Below are positions 5,510 to 13,217 of a stretch of 16,865 nucleotides of DNA, piece by piece. Position 1 is the stretch's first letter. Every line of letters begins with the position of its first letter. Source of the DNA: JASFBA01 sp036172265 (GTDB lineage Bacteria > Chloroflexota > Chloroflexia > DTKN01); assembly GCA_036172265.1 (NCBI GenBank), contig JASFBA010000033.1, positions 1 through 16,865 on the forward strand, written 5' to 3'. The notes under the pieces are model-generated. The model searched no databases. It was given only the letters and a program-made list of their open reading frames with translations, and was not told the origin of the DNA. The translations under genes were made by a program, and so were the position numbers.

Positions 5510-6829
5510 ATGCGCTATGCCATCTGGACTTCGGGTTGTCAGATGAATCAGGCCGACTCTATCCGCCTTTCGGCCGCCCTGCGGCTGGCCGGCCACGAAC
5601 CGGCCCCGCCGGAGCAGGCTGAGGTGATCTTTCTCAATACCTGCAGCGTGCGCGAAAATGCCGAACGGCGGGCTCGGAGCAAACTCCTATCCCTGGCCGG
5701 TCTGAAACGCCGCCGACCGGAACTGCGTATCGTCCTAATGGGCTGCATGGTTGGGGTGAACCCGGACCCGGACCTCCCCCGGCGCTACCCGATGGTGGAT
5801 GCCTTCTTCCCGCCTTCCAGCGTGGCCGAGGTGCTGGATGCCTTCCCTGGGACCCACCCGGTCAACATATCCGACCTGCCCCACCTGGACACCTCCGGTC
5901 CGGCCGTCACCGCCTTCCTTCCCATCATCCACGGCTGCAACCACTACTGCACTTACTGCATCGTCCCCCTGCGGCGCGGCCGGGAACGCAGCCGGCCGCC
6001 CGAGGAAATCGTGGCCGAGGCCCGCTGCATGGTCGCCCAAGGCGTGCGCGAGATCACCCTCCTGGGCCAGAACGTGGATGCCTACGGCCATGATTTGTCC
6101 GGCCGGCCCACCTTGGCCGACCTTCTCCACGCCCTCCACGAAATCGAGGGCCTCTGGCGCATCCGTTTCCTGACTTCTCACCCGGGCGACATGACCCCGG
6201 AACTCATCGCCGCCGTCGCCACCCTTCCCAAAGTTTGCCCGGAAATCAGCCTGCCGGTGCAGGCCGGCCACGATGCCCTGCTCCGACGGATGGGCCGGCG
6301 CTACACCGTCGCCCAGTACCGGGCCCTGGTGGAAGCCATCCGTGCGGCCGTCCCCGAGGTGGCCCTTTCCACCGATGTCATCGTCGGCTTTCCCGGCGAA
6401 AGCGATGAGGAATACCGGGCGACCCGGCAACTCCTGCTGGACATCCGCTTCGACGTCGTCCATATCGCCGCTTATTCGGTACGACCGGGCACCGCCGCTT
6501 CCCGCCTGCCCGACGACGTCCCTCCCGAGGTCAAGGAAGAACGCCGTCGGGAACTGGAAGCCCTCCAGGAAAGGATTTCCGCCGAGATCAATGCCCGTTA
6601 CCTGGGCCGCGAGGTTGAGGTGCTGATCGAAGGCCGGCACAAGGGCAAATGGCGCGGCCGAAACCCGCAGGGGAAGTGGTGCTTCCTCGAAGCCGAGGGG
6701 GACTGGGTAGGGAAATTGGCCCGGATTCAGATCACCCAGACTGGCCCCTGGTCGCTCCAGGGCCGCCTACCCGGACCGGAGACCCAAAGTGCTTCTGCTG
6801 ACTTTCTGAGGAGCTGGGATGTTTCCTAA
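5510..6829 (+). CDS. miaB: tRNA-2-methylthio-N6-dimethylallyladenosine synthase MiaB
   Basis: MiaB is a radical-SAM enzyme with two iron-sulfur clusters. It adds a methylthio group to i6A at position 37 of tRNAs that read UNN codons. The N-terminal domain has the three cluster cysteines Cys10 (SGCQMN), Cys45 (NTCSVRE) and Cys79 (MGCM). The radical-SAM motif CNHYCTYC gives Cys143, Cys147 and Cys150. A TRAM-like RNA-binding domain fills about 375-430. SGCQMNQADS is the MiaB-type signature and separates it from the MtaB paralogue at 13189-14478. The length of 439 aa is normal. The start at 5510 is supported by GGAGGGGA seven bases upstream; the frame stays open further 5' but that part overlaps the promoter. 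First gene of a three-gene operon. Confidence 0.95.
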   Translation: MRYAIWTSGCQMNQADSIRLSAALRLAGHEPAPPEQAEVIFLNTCSVRENAERRARSKLLSLAGLKRRRPELRIVLMGCMVGVNPDPDLPRRYPMVDAFFPPSSVAEVLDAFPGTHPVNISDLPHLDTSGPAVTAFLPIIHGCNHYCTYCIVPLRRGRERSRPPEEIVAEARCMVAQGVREITLLGQNVDAYGHDLSGRPTLADLLHALHEIEGLWRIRFLTSHPGDMTPELIAAVATLPKVCPEISLPVQAGHDALLRRMGRRYTVAQYRALVEAIRAAVPEVALSTDVIVGFPGESDEEYRATRQLLLDIRFDVVHIAAYSVRPGTAASRLPDDVPPEVKEERRRELEALQERISAEINARYLGREVEVLIEGRHKGKWRGRNPQGKWCFLEAEGDWVGKLARIQITQTGPWSLQGRLPGPETQSASADFLRSWDVS

Positions 6830-7691
6830 ATTTCGAGAACTGGAAGAACAGGCCATTCAAATGGCCCTGCAAGGCCGCTGGGAGGAGGCCGAACGCCTCA
6901 ACCGCTTCCTCCTGGAAAGAGAACCTCGGAATGTGGACGCGCTCAACCGCCTGGGGAAAGCCCTGATGGAACTGCGTCGTTACGATGAAGCCTATGCCGC
7001 TTACGGGAGGGCCTTGGAACTGGACCCCTACAACCGCATCGCCCGCAAGAATCGCGAACGTCTGAGCCAACTCCTGGCCCAGGCCGAAGGAGAAACCCCG
7101 CTGGAGCAGGCCGAGCGGGAACAGATCCGACCGGACCTCTTCATCGCCGAATCGGGCAAATCGGCTATCGTGTCGCTCCACGGGCCAGTTCCGCCCCACA
7201 TCCTCCGCCGGCTGAGCCGCGGTCAGCACGTCCGACTGGAGGCCTCGGGGGAAAACGTGCTGGTCAAAACGGAGGAAGGAGAAATGCTGGGCCGCCTGGA
7301 AGCGCGCACCGGCCGGCGTCTGGCTGAATTCATTCAGATGGGCAACCGCTATGCGGCTGCCATCGCCGAACTGGCGGGCAACGAAGTCAAACTCTTCGTC
7401 CGGGAAACCTACCAACACCCCCGGCTGGCCGGCCGGCTTTCCTTCCCGCCGCTCACCGCCCTCCAGATCGAGGGCATGCGCCCTTACCTCCGCGACCTGA
7501 GCCTCCTGGAAGAGGTCTTTGTTGCCCGCCTGGAAGAGGAAGAAGAGGAGGAAGAAGAGGAGGTCGAAGAGGAAGAGGGGTTCGGGGAAGAGGAAATCCC
7601 CTTGGAAGAGGGCGAGGAGAGTCTGGAGGAAGAATCGCTGGAAGAAGCGGCCGAGGAAGAATTCGACGAGGAACTGGGCGAGGAGTTCTGA
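6819..7691 (+). CDS. TPR protein with poly-glutamate tail
   Basis: This 290-aa protein begins inside the end of miaB (11-base overlap, SD GAGGAG), so translation is probably coupled. Residues about 9-85 form two tetratricopeptide-type repeats (ALQGRWEEAERLNRFLLEREP, then LMELRRYDEAYAAYGRALELDP), which usually hold partner proteins. A central domain (about 100-232) is not recognised. Residues 238-290 are an acidic tail: 33 of 53 residues are Glu, including a run of ten, with no Lys or Arg. No signal peptide or membrane segment is seen. The role is unknown. The tail could mimic nucleic acid or bind basic ribosomal or tRNA-modifying proteins, which is a guess from composition and from the link to miaB. 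Confidence 0.85.
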   Translation: MFPKFRELEEQAIQMALQGRWEEAERLNRFLLEREPRNVDALNRLGKALMELRRYDEAYAAYGRALELDPYNRIARKNRERLSQLLAQAEGETPLEQAEREQIRPDLFIAESGKSAIVSLHGPVPPHILRRLSRGQHVRLEASGENVLVKTEEGEMLGRLEARTGRRLAEFIQMGNRYAAAIAELAGNEVKLFVRETYQHPRLAGRLSFPPLTALQIEGMRPYLRDLSLLEEVFVARLEEEEEEEEEEVEEEEGFGEEEIPLEEGEESLEEESLEEAAEEEFDEELGEEF

Positions 7692-7701
7692 GGAGGTTCG
7701 G

Positions 7702-9024
7702 ATGGAACGGAAACGGGTTATCATTATGGGGGCGGCCGGGCGTGACTTTCACAACTTCAATATCTACTACCGTAACCGCCAGGAGTACGAGGTCGTTGCC
7801 TTCACCGCCACCCAGATTCCCGACATCGAGGGCCGCCTCTACCCACCCATCTTGGCCGGCCCCTTGTACCCCAACGGCATCCCCATTTACCCCGAAGAGC
7901 AGTTGCCGGAACTGATTCGCCGCTACCAGGCCGATGAGGTTGTCCTGGCCTATAGCGACATCTCCCACGAGTACGTGATGCATCGCGCCTCTCTGGCTCT
8001 GGCCGCCGGGGCCGATTTTCGGCTGATGGGCCCCCGCCATACTATGCTTCGTTCGACCAAACCGGTTATCTCCGTCTGCGCTGTGCGTACCGGCTGTGGC
8101 AAAAGCCAGACCACCCGCCGGGTTACCCAGATTTTGGGCGAGGCCGGGAAGAAGACGGTGGTCGTCCGCCACCCTATGCCCTATGGGAACCTGGAGGAAC
8201 AGGTCTGGCAACGCTTCGCCACCTACGAGGACCTGGACCGCTACCGCTGCACCATCGAGGAACGGGAGGAATATGAGCCGCATCTGGACCGGGGCATCGT
8301 GGTCTATGCCGGCGTGGATTACGGCGAAATCCTCCGCCGGGCCGAGGAGGAGGCCGAGGTCATCGTCTGGGATGGAGGGAACAACGACCTGCCCTTCTTC
8401 CAACCGAAACTGCACATCGTCGTGACCGATCCACACCGCCCCGGCCATGAGGTGACTTACCATCCGGGCGAGGCCAATTTGCGCCTGGCCGATGTGGTCA
8501 TCATCAACAAGGTGGACACGGCCAACCCGGCCGGTGTGGATACCGTCCGACAGAACATCCACCGGGTCAACCCTTCGGCGGTGGTCATCGAGGCCAATTC
8601 CCCGGTTATCCCGGAGCAGCCCGAACAGATTCGAGGCCGGCGCGTCCTGGTGGTGGAAGACGGCCCGACGCTCACCCATGGGGAAATGAGTTACGGCGCG
8701 GGGGTTGTGGCCGCCCGTCGCTACGGAGCCGAGGAAATCGTGGACCCACGGCCTTTTGTTACGCGCTCTATCGCCGAAACCTTCCAGAAATATCCGCACA
8801 TCGGCACGGTATTGCCGGCCATGGGATACGGAGAAAAGCAGATACGCGACCTAGAGGAGACTATCAACACCGTGGACTGCGACCTGGTGCTTATCGCCAC
8901 GCCCATAGACCTGGGCCGGCTCCTCAAGATCAACAAGCCTTCGCTACGGGTGCGTTATGAACTGGAGGAACTGAGCCGCCCCGGCCTAGCCGAAGTGATC
9001 GCCCGGCGCGTCCTGCGCGAGTAG
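7702..9024 (+). CDS. COG2403-type GTPase, cyclic 2,3-diphosphoglycerate synthase-like
   Basis: The 440-aa protein opens with VIIMGAAGRDFHNFN, a Rossmann-like start typical of the family often annotated as cyclic 2,3-diphosphoglycerate synthase or predicted GTPase. A nucleotide-binding loop follows at about 126-137 (AVRTGCGKSQTT). It lacks the first Gly of the classic GxxxxGKS. WDGGNND (223-229) looks like a Walker B region and NKVD (269-272) is the G4 guanine-specificity motif. The start at 7702 is set by GAGGAGG eight bases upstream and by the 10-base gap to the TPR gene; the open frame further upstream runs through the TPR gene in another frame. Function in bacteria is not established, so the enzyme name is by family only. 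Confidence 0.85.
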   Translation: MERKRVIIMGAAGRDFHNFNIYYRNRQEYEVVAFTATQIPDIEGRLYPPILAGPLYPNGIPIYPEEQLPELIRRYQADEVVLAYSDISHEYVMHRASLALAAGADFRLMGPRHTMLRSTKPVISVCAVRTGCGKSQTTRRVTQILGEAGKKTVVVRHPMPYGNLEEQVWQRFATYEDLDRYRCTIEEREEYEPHLDRGIVVYAGVDYGEILRRAEEEAEVIVWDGGNNDLPFFQPKLHIVVTDPHRPGHEVTYHPGEANLRLADVVIINKVDTANPAGVDTVRQNIHRVNPSAVVIEANSPVIPEQPEQIRGRRVLVVEDGPTLTHGEMSYGAGVVAARRYGAEEIVDPRPFVTRSIAETFQKYPHIGTVLPAMGYGEKQIRDLEETINTVDCDLVLIATPIDLGRLLKINKPSLRVRYELEELSRPGLAEVIARRVLRE

Positions 9025-9033
9025 GTCACAACG

Positions 9034-9058
9034 AGGACAACTCCTGCGGAGTTGTCCT
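9034..9058 (+). terminator. Hairpin terminator of the miaB operon
   Basis: AGGACAACTCC (9034-9044) pairs perfectly with GGAGTTGTCCT (9048-9058) around the loop TGC, an 11-bp stem. It begins nine bases after the stop codon of the GTPase gene. The following ACTTTGTTC is only moderately T-rich. The rest of the gap to 9259 shows no gene I trust. Confidence 0.75.
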
Positions 9059-9259
9059 ACTTTGTTCCTGGGGAGGGGCTAGGAGAGGGAGGAAGGGGCG
9101 ATGTCGGAGGGCTTTCCCGACCTCCCTTGCAACTTCCCGCGCCGGAGGACTAAAACCTGCCTCAGATGCAAAGCCCCCGAGCCTACCGCTTCAGGGACGG
9201 GCGGGAATACGGGGCAAAACCACCGCCAGGGAGGCAGTTACCCTCCCCCATCGAGAGGG

Positions 9260-9289
9260 GTAGGGGGTACAGCGCGCTGTGCCCCCTAC
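9260..9289 (-). terminator. 30-bp palindrome at the end of the MglA operon
   Basis: The segment is a near-perfect palindrome: 14-base arms (GTAGGGGGTACAGC and GCTGTGCCCCCTAC) with one T/C mismatch that becomes G-U in RNA, around the centre GC. It covers the stop codon of the last gene (TAG at 9288-9286). A second C/G-run hairpin (9241-9260) follows. There is no T tract, so termination by a plain intrinsic route is uncertain; 3'-end protection is an alternative. Confidence 0.55.
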
Positions 9290-9663
9290 TCGCTGGTCCA
9301 GCGGTAATACAGAAAACCGGGAAGAAAGGCCAGGATGGCCGCCACCCACATGCCGAAGAAGGAGATCGTCCGGCAGGCCCACAGATGTCCCACCACGTCC
9401 GGCGTGGCAGCCAGCGGTGAGCGGAAGTGGGGATAGACCACCGCGCTGACGTAATAGTGGGGCAAGGAAAAGGTGAGGATTAGAATCCAGCCGGCTACCC
9501 GTACCCAGGTGTCCAGCGGCGGCCGCTCGATCATGACCAGCAGGTTGCCCAGGATGCGGGCGTACCAGAAAAGCACCACGGCCAACAGGACGAAACCAAC
9601 CTCCAGGAATAGGGGCGGGAAGGGGACCCAGATAGTATACGCCGGATTGAACCAGTACCACAT
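9286..9663 (-). CDS. Small membrane protein with three TM segments
   Basis: I do not recognise this 125-aa protein. Three hydrophobic stretches can be seen: about 15-40 (PLFLEVGFVLLAVVLFWYA), 55-75 (VAGWILILTFSLPHYY) and 98-118 (TISFFGMWVAAILAFLPGFL). Aromatic residues crowd the ends. The start ATG at 9663 is preceded by GGAGGG. It lies three bases after the stop of the lamin-tail-domain protein, so the two are surely co-transcribed and probably work together. The last gene of the MglA operon. Confidence 0.8.
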   Translation of the reverse strand: MWYWFNPAYTIWVPFPPLFLEVGFVLLAVVLFWYARILGNLLVMIERPPLDTWVRVAGWILILTFSLPHYYVSAVVYPHFRSPLAATPDVVGHLWACRTISFFGMWVAAILAFLPGFLYYRWTSE

Positions 9664-9666
9664 GGC

Positions 9667-10704
9667 CTAACCCTCCAGAATTTTCCGGGCCCGCTGCCGG
9701 AAGAGAAAGACCAGGGCGGCGCAGAGCAGGGCCGAGACAAAGAGGATGACGAAACTCCACCATTGTTCATCCACGGTCATCGAGCCCCGGGTGCGGAAGC
9801 CGATGGACTGCACGATAACGTAGAAGAGGATGCCCGAGGGGGCAAAGAGCATGGCCTGCCAGAGGGTACGCTGTCGGGTCAGCGTCTCGAAGCGGCGGGC
9901 GATCAACGCCACGTAGATGAAGGCGATCCAGAGCAGCACACCCGCCGCCACCGAAGCCACGTTGGTCCAGTCGGTCAGGAGGAGGTAGGCCGGCCAGGTG
10001 GCGCTGGGCTCGTTCACCGTCCCCGGCGAGGGGAAGGGCTGGCGGATGAAATCGGCCGGAAGGTTGCGGTCTATGCCGACCGGCCGGCGTTCCAGGGAGT
10101 GATCGGCCTGGATGTTCCTCTGGGCGTCGAAAATCCAGGGAGCGGCCGGCCCGATGGCCGGAGCGTCCCACAACTTGACTTCGGCCGGCGGCGTTTCCAC
10201 CTTCTTCCAGTTGACTACATCCACCACTTCCCCTTGGGCATTTCGCAACACCAGAAACCCCTGGCCCAACCCCGGCCAGTCTGGCAGGGAAACGAGCAGG
10301 CCGGGGAAGTCGGGATGATCGGCCCGGAAAGAAGTCTCCGAAGCAGCCACGATCGCATAGCCGTAAGGAGGAAGGACCAGGCGGGGCAAGGGAAGGGGCA
10401 AACCGGCCGCCATCTCCACCGACCACCCTTCCAGCACCTGCCATCCCCCGGTACGGTTATAGAGTTCGAACCACTGGCGAGGTTCGGGCGCTTCCTGGCC
10501 AGGGCAGAGCCATTTCCCCTGGGGGCCCCGCTGGCAGAAAGCCGGGTAGACCTCGTTTACGACCGCCGGGGCCCCGCTATCGGCCGGCCCCATCAGACGG
10601 TCGGTAAAGAAGACGAGGAAGCCGACGGCACCGGAGATCAGGATGATGGCCAGCGCTTCCAAGACGAAGCGGTGTCGCTGCAAAAGTTTCAAGACCGTGT
10701 TCAT
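9667..10704 (-). CDS. Lamin-tail-domain membrane protein
   Basis: The 345-aa protein has an N-terminal anchor (about 15-35), an outer domain, and three more membrane segments (about 247-270, 285-303, 316-335). The outer domain (about 46-232) has the marks of a bacterial lamin tail domain: VVNEVYP, WFELYN, LEGWSVEM, LPPYGYAIVA, LVLRNAQGEVVDVV and the closing SLERRP...PSPGTVN. In bacteria these domains are found in secreted or surface proteins; a binding role is assumed. I chose the ATG at 10702-10704 because AAGGAGG stands four bases upstream; a longer frame from 10740 has no such support. It follows the DUF4388 gene by 66 bases and precedes the 3-TM gene by three. Confidence 0.88.
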   Translation of the reverse strand: MNTVLKLLQRHRFVLEALAIILISGAVGFLVFFTDRLMGPADSGAPAVVNEVYPAFCQRGPQGKWLCPGQEAPEPRQWFELYNRTGGWQVLEGWSVEMAAGLPLPLPRLVLPPYGYAIVAASETSFRADHPDFPGLLVSLPDWPGLGQGFLVLRNAQGEVVDVVNWKKVETPPAEVKLWDAPAIGPAAPWIFDAQRNIQADHSLERRPVGIDRNLPADFIRQPFPSPGTVNEPSATWPAYLLLTDWTNVASVAAGVLLWIAFIYVALIARRFETLTRQRTLWQAMLFAPSGILFYVIVQSIGFRTRGSMTVDEQWWSFVILFVSALLCAALVFLFRQRARKILEG

Positions 10705-10770
10705 CAGGCCTCCTTCCGGCGATGTAACGCCGCATTGCACGCGGGGCGATCACCACCTCCGGCCTCGCCC

Positions 10771-11601
10771 CTATTTCCTAACGGCTGCATCCCAGGCCGT
10801 TTCACCGAAGATCTGCCGGGCTCGCAGGAGCATTTCCTCCACCAGCCGACGTGCTCGGGAAGGGCCGACCAGCAAAGCGATGGAGCGTTCAAAGCCGCTG
10901 CAAGCGGCCTGCACCTGGGTCGGGACGGCCTCGCCCCTGGGATCGATCCCCTGCCGGCGAAAGGCATCCTCCAACAACACCCGGGCAGAATGCCCCAGAT
11001 TCTCCACGGCGATATGCCCCAGTTCTTCGAAGAGGCGCTCGCCGATATGCACCTCCCGTTCCTCGATCAGGCCTGCCTCCAGGAGGTGAACGAGGATCTG
11101 ACAGGTGCGGAACTCGCCCAGGCCGCTTCGCTCGGCGATGTCGGCCACGGTGTTACGGCCGTCCACCAGGGTGAGGATACGCCACTCCTCCGGCTCCAGG
11201 GCAATCTCTGCTTGGCGCTCGCCAGCCACTGCGACCAGGCCAAAAACAGCATCGGGGGGAGGGGCCTTTTCCCGAAGCGAGGCCCACTCGTCCACCCGGC
11301 GGATGCCCTCGATAATCAGAGCCTCGTTGCTGGCCGTAATCTCCCGCGGGGGGAGGTCCACCCCCTCCTCGAAGATAAAGGATCCGGCCGGCAACGTAAA
11401 CAAGGTGTAAAGGGCCTCCAAGGGGGGCAAACGTCCCAGACGCGCCGAGATCACCTGACCGTTGCGAAAATAGATCCACCCCTCTACTTTCCTTCCCCCC
11501 ATCTCTCCAGCGATGTGCACCGCTCCAGTCTGTTTGCTCAGATCCACCAACTGGATAATATCGGGCAGGCTGAATTCGCTGAGATCGCCCTGGAGAGGCA
11601 T
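10771..11601 (-). CDS. DUF4388 (PATAN-like) regulatory protein
   Basis: This 276-aa cytoplasmic protein starts MPLQGDLSEFSLPDIIQLVDL, the usual opening of DUF4388 domains (about 1-100), with the glycine/aromatic core GWIYFRNGQVISARLG. These domains accompany response regulators, small GTPases and roadblock proteins. A second domain (about 135-180) looks like a winged helix (ILTLVDGRNTVADIAERSGLGEFRTCQILVHLLEAGLI). The C-terminal 90 residues are helical and unassigned. The ATG at 11599-11601 is preferred because TGAGGAA lies upstream; a TTG five codons earlier is the alternative. It follows mglA by 31 bases and is likely an effector or adaptor of that GTPase, judged from order alone. Confidence 0.85.
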   Translation of the reverse strand: MPLQGDLSEFSLPDIIQLVDLSKQTGAVHIAGEMGGRKVEGWIYFRNGQVISARLGRLPPLEALYTLFTLPAGSFIFEEGVDLPPREITASNEALIIEGIRRVDEWASLREKAPPPDAVFGLVAVAGERQAEIALEPEEWRILTLVDGRNTVADIAERSGLGEFRTCQILVHLLEAGLIEEREVHIGERLFEELGHIAVENLGHSARVLLEDAFRRQGIDPRGEAVPTQVQAACSGFERSIALLVGPSRARRLVEEMLLRARQIFGETAWDAAVRK

Positions 11602-11632
11602 TCTGCGCTTCCTCAAGCACCTTGGGGAAGGC

Positions 11633-12223
11633 TCAAAGTTTGCTGATGACCAGTTTGCTGATCGCCTTCAAGGTGTCAAAGACGCCCTTGCCGGTCGTAG
11701 CAACGGCCTCGAAACGCTCGACCAGGTTCCCGTCGCCGGCACGGTAACGCAGATAGCGATCCAGCACGGCAACCGGCAGGGCATTCGGCAAATCCCGCTT
11801 GTTATATTGCAGGACAACGGGAAAATCGGCAAAACGCTTCCCCTGGCGGGTGATGTTGCGGGCCAGTTCCTGCAAACTTCGGACGTTCTCCTCCAGTTTG
11901 TTCCGCTGTGAATCGGCGACGAAGACAACTCCATCGGCTCCGTTCAACACCGCCACCCGCGTGCGTTCGTAAAGCACTTGCCCGGGCACGGTGTACAGGT
12001 GAAACCGCGTCTGAAAGCCGCGCACCCGTCCCAGGTCCAGCGGCAGAAAATCGAAAAAGAGAGTCCGCTCCGTCTCGGTGGCGATGGAGAGGAGTTCCCC
12101 CTTGGCCTCCTTGGGGACCTGGCTGTGGATGTACTTCAGGTTGGTCGTCTTTCCACTCAGCCCAGGCCCGTAGTAGACGATCTTGCAGTGGATTTCCCGT
12201 GCGGCGATATTGATCAGCGCCAT
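11633..12223 (-). CDS. mglA: MglA-type small GTPase
   Basis: A 196-aa Ras-like GTPase of the MglA family. In Myxococcus, MglA-GTP marks the leading cell pole and drives motility and polarity. The P-loop is GPGLSGKTT (19-27). The MglA-specific stretch ATETERTLFFDFLPLDLG (48-65) and HLYTVPGQVLYERTR (75-89) are plain, and NKRD (141-144) gives guanine specificity. The overall match to the known Myxococcus protein is high through the whole length. The ATG at 12223 has AGAGAGG upstream. The gene directly follows two roadblock/LC7 genes (16-base gap), as expected for GTPase plus activator pairs. Confidence 0.93.
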   Translation of the reverse strand: MALINIAAREIHCKIVYYGPGLSGKTTNLKYIHSQVPKEAKGELLSIATETERTLFFDFLPLDLGRVRGFQTRFHLYTVPGQVLYERTRVAVLNGADGVVFVADSQRNKLEENVRSLQELARNITRQGKRFADFPVVLQYNKRDLPNALPVAVLDRYLRYRAGDGNLVERFEAVATTGKGVFDTLKAISKLVISKL

Positions 12224-12239
12224 CGCAGCCTCTCTTCAA

Positions 12240-12734
12240 CTAGTCCCGGAACAAGAGGTCAATGGTATCTTCCATCGAGGTGCGGAAACTGGTGCTGATG
12301 ACCTCGTCGCGGAGTTTTCCTTCCTGGCGAACCCGCTCCAGGATCGCCTCCAGTTCCTCAGTGGCCTTCTTGGTCAGGACCTTGACCAGCCCGATATGGG
12401 TGCCCTTATCGAAGACGATGGCCAGCATCCACTGCTCCTCAACCAGGGCGGTGAAGATATTCTCGCGCACCCCCTGCTGGAAAAGGACGCGGAAATCCCG
12501 TTCGCGCAAGAGGCGGGCCACCTCACGGGAAGAGGCGAAGGTGCCAGCCAGAAGGGCCCCCAGAGCGGTGGTGTCCTGGCGTTCCACTTGACCATAACTG
12601 GCGATCACCTGCCCGCTTTTATCCAGAAGCATGGCGTGGGTCGCCCCGGTGTCCTCGACAAGCCGGCGCAGACACTCGTCAATGGCCTCCTTTTCCTCCA
12701 GAGAGACGATCAGACTGCTCAACTGAGATTCCAT
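12240..12734 (-). CDS. Roadblock/LC7 domain protein, longer (MglB-like)
   Basis: This 164-aa protein has a roadblock/LC7 fold over about 15-130: ATHAMLLDKSGQVIASYG, then a helix, then FRVLFQQGVRENIFTALVEEQWMLAIVF and GLVKVLTKKATEELEAIL. Roadblock dimers act as GTPase activators or scaffolds for MglA-type GTPases. The C-terminal 30 residues form an acidic/helical tail. The start at 12734 is preceded by GGGGGGAA. It stands directly before mglA and is the more likely activator, but which of the two roadblock proteins does this cannot be seen from sequence. Confidence 0.88.
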   Translation of the reverse strand: MESQLSSLIVSLEEKEAIDECLRRLVEDTGATHAMLLDKSGQVIASYGQVERQDTTALGALLAGTFASSREVARLLRERDFRVLFQQGVRENIFTALVEEQWMLAIVFDKGTHIGLVKVLTKKATEELEAILERVRQEGKLRDEVISTSFRTSMEDTIDLLFRD

Positions 12735-12790
12735 GGGTCATTCCCCCCATCCACTTGCCCGGCCGGAGAACCGGCGGATACAAATGGAAC

Positions 12791-13156
12791 TCAGATGGCA
12801 TTGACCGCATCGAAAAGCGGTTGATGGTAACGTTTCAGCATAAAACGGATGCGCCCCAGGTTATTACGACGGTTGGAGACGATCAGAACCATAGCATCGT
12901 CGCTCAGCGGCTCCAGAACCACCAGACCCGATTCGTACTCCAGGACGGTCTGCACCGTGCCCCCTTTGCCGATCTCCCGCCCTAGGGCTTCGGCCATTAC
13001 CAGCCCGTTGGAGGCTACGGCGCAGATGGCGTCCATATCTACCCCAGGATCGGCGACGCCTTCGATGAGAAGGCCGTCGGTGGCGACAACGGCAGCCAGG
13101 GTGATCCCGTTGAGCGAACGGAACCCGGCCAGCAACTCTCGAATTTCTGCAGTCAT
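12791..13156 (-). CDS. Roadblock/LC7 domain protein, shorter
   Basis: A 121-aa single-domain roadblock/LC7 protein: LLAGFRSLNGITLAAVVATDGLLIEG opens the fold (about 8-33), a helix with AVASNGLVMAEALGREIGKG follows, and VQTVLEYESGLVVLEPLSDDAMVLIVSN closes the sheet. It is the first gene of the polarity block. The start ATG at 13156 is supported by GGAGGAGG six bases upstream, and a TATAAT box lies about 30 bases upstream at the end of mtaB. It differs clearly from the longer neighbour, so a heterodimer or two separate roles are possible. Confidence 0.9.
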   Translation of the reverse strand: MTAEIRELLAGFRSLNGITLAAVVATDGLLIEGVADPGVDMDAICAVASNGLVMAEALGREIGKGGTVQTVLEYESGLVVLEPLSDDAMVLIVSNRRNNLGRIRFMLKRYHQPLFDAVNAI

Positions 13157-13187
13157 GCTTGCCTCCTCCGTTTGCGCGTCTCCTTAC

Positions 13188-13217
13188 ATTATACAACAAA
13201 AGCGACGATTTGACCAA
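13188..13217 (-). promoter_or_regulatory. Promoter of the roadblock-mglA operon
   Basis: On the minus strand TATAAT (13193-13188) overlaps the mtaB stop codon, with TTGGTC (13217-13212) 18 bases upstream as a fair -35. This would start the polarity genes near 13181, about 25 bases before the first ATG, independently of mtaB. Read-through from mtaB stays possible since no terminator separates them. Confidence 0.65.

Noticed and set aside
5735..6640. Minus-strand frame opposite miaB
   Set aside because: Antisense shadow in a GC-rich gene; no SD or promoter.
7453..8799. 448-codon minus-strand frame opposite the GTPase and TPR genes
   Set aside because: Antisense shadow; its C-terminal part is the antisense of the poly-Glu tail.
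9101..9307. 68-codon plus-strand frame with an SD-like GGGAGGAAGGGG
   Set aside because: The peptide is low in coding character and runs through the terminator palindrome at 9260-9289; the purine-rich stretch may mimic an SD by chance. Not fully excluded.
9763..11646. 627-codon plus-strand frame opposite the LTD and DUF4388 genes
   Set aside because: Long only because of codon bias; the minus-strand genes have SDs, tight spacing and recognisable domains.
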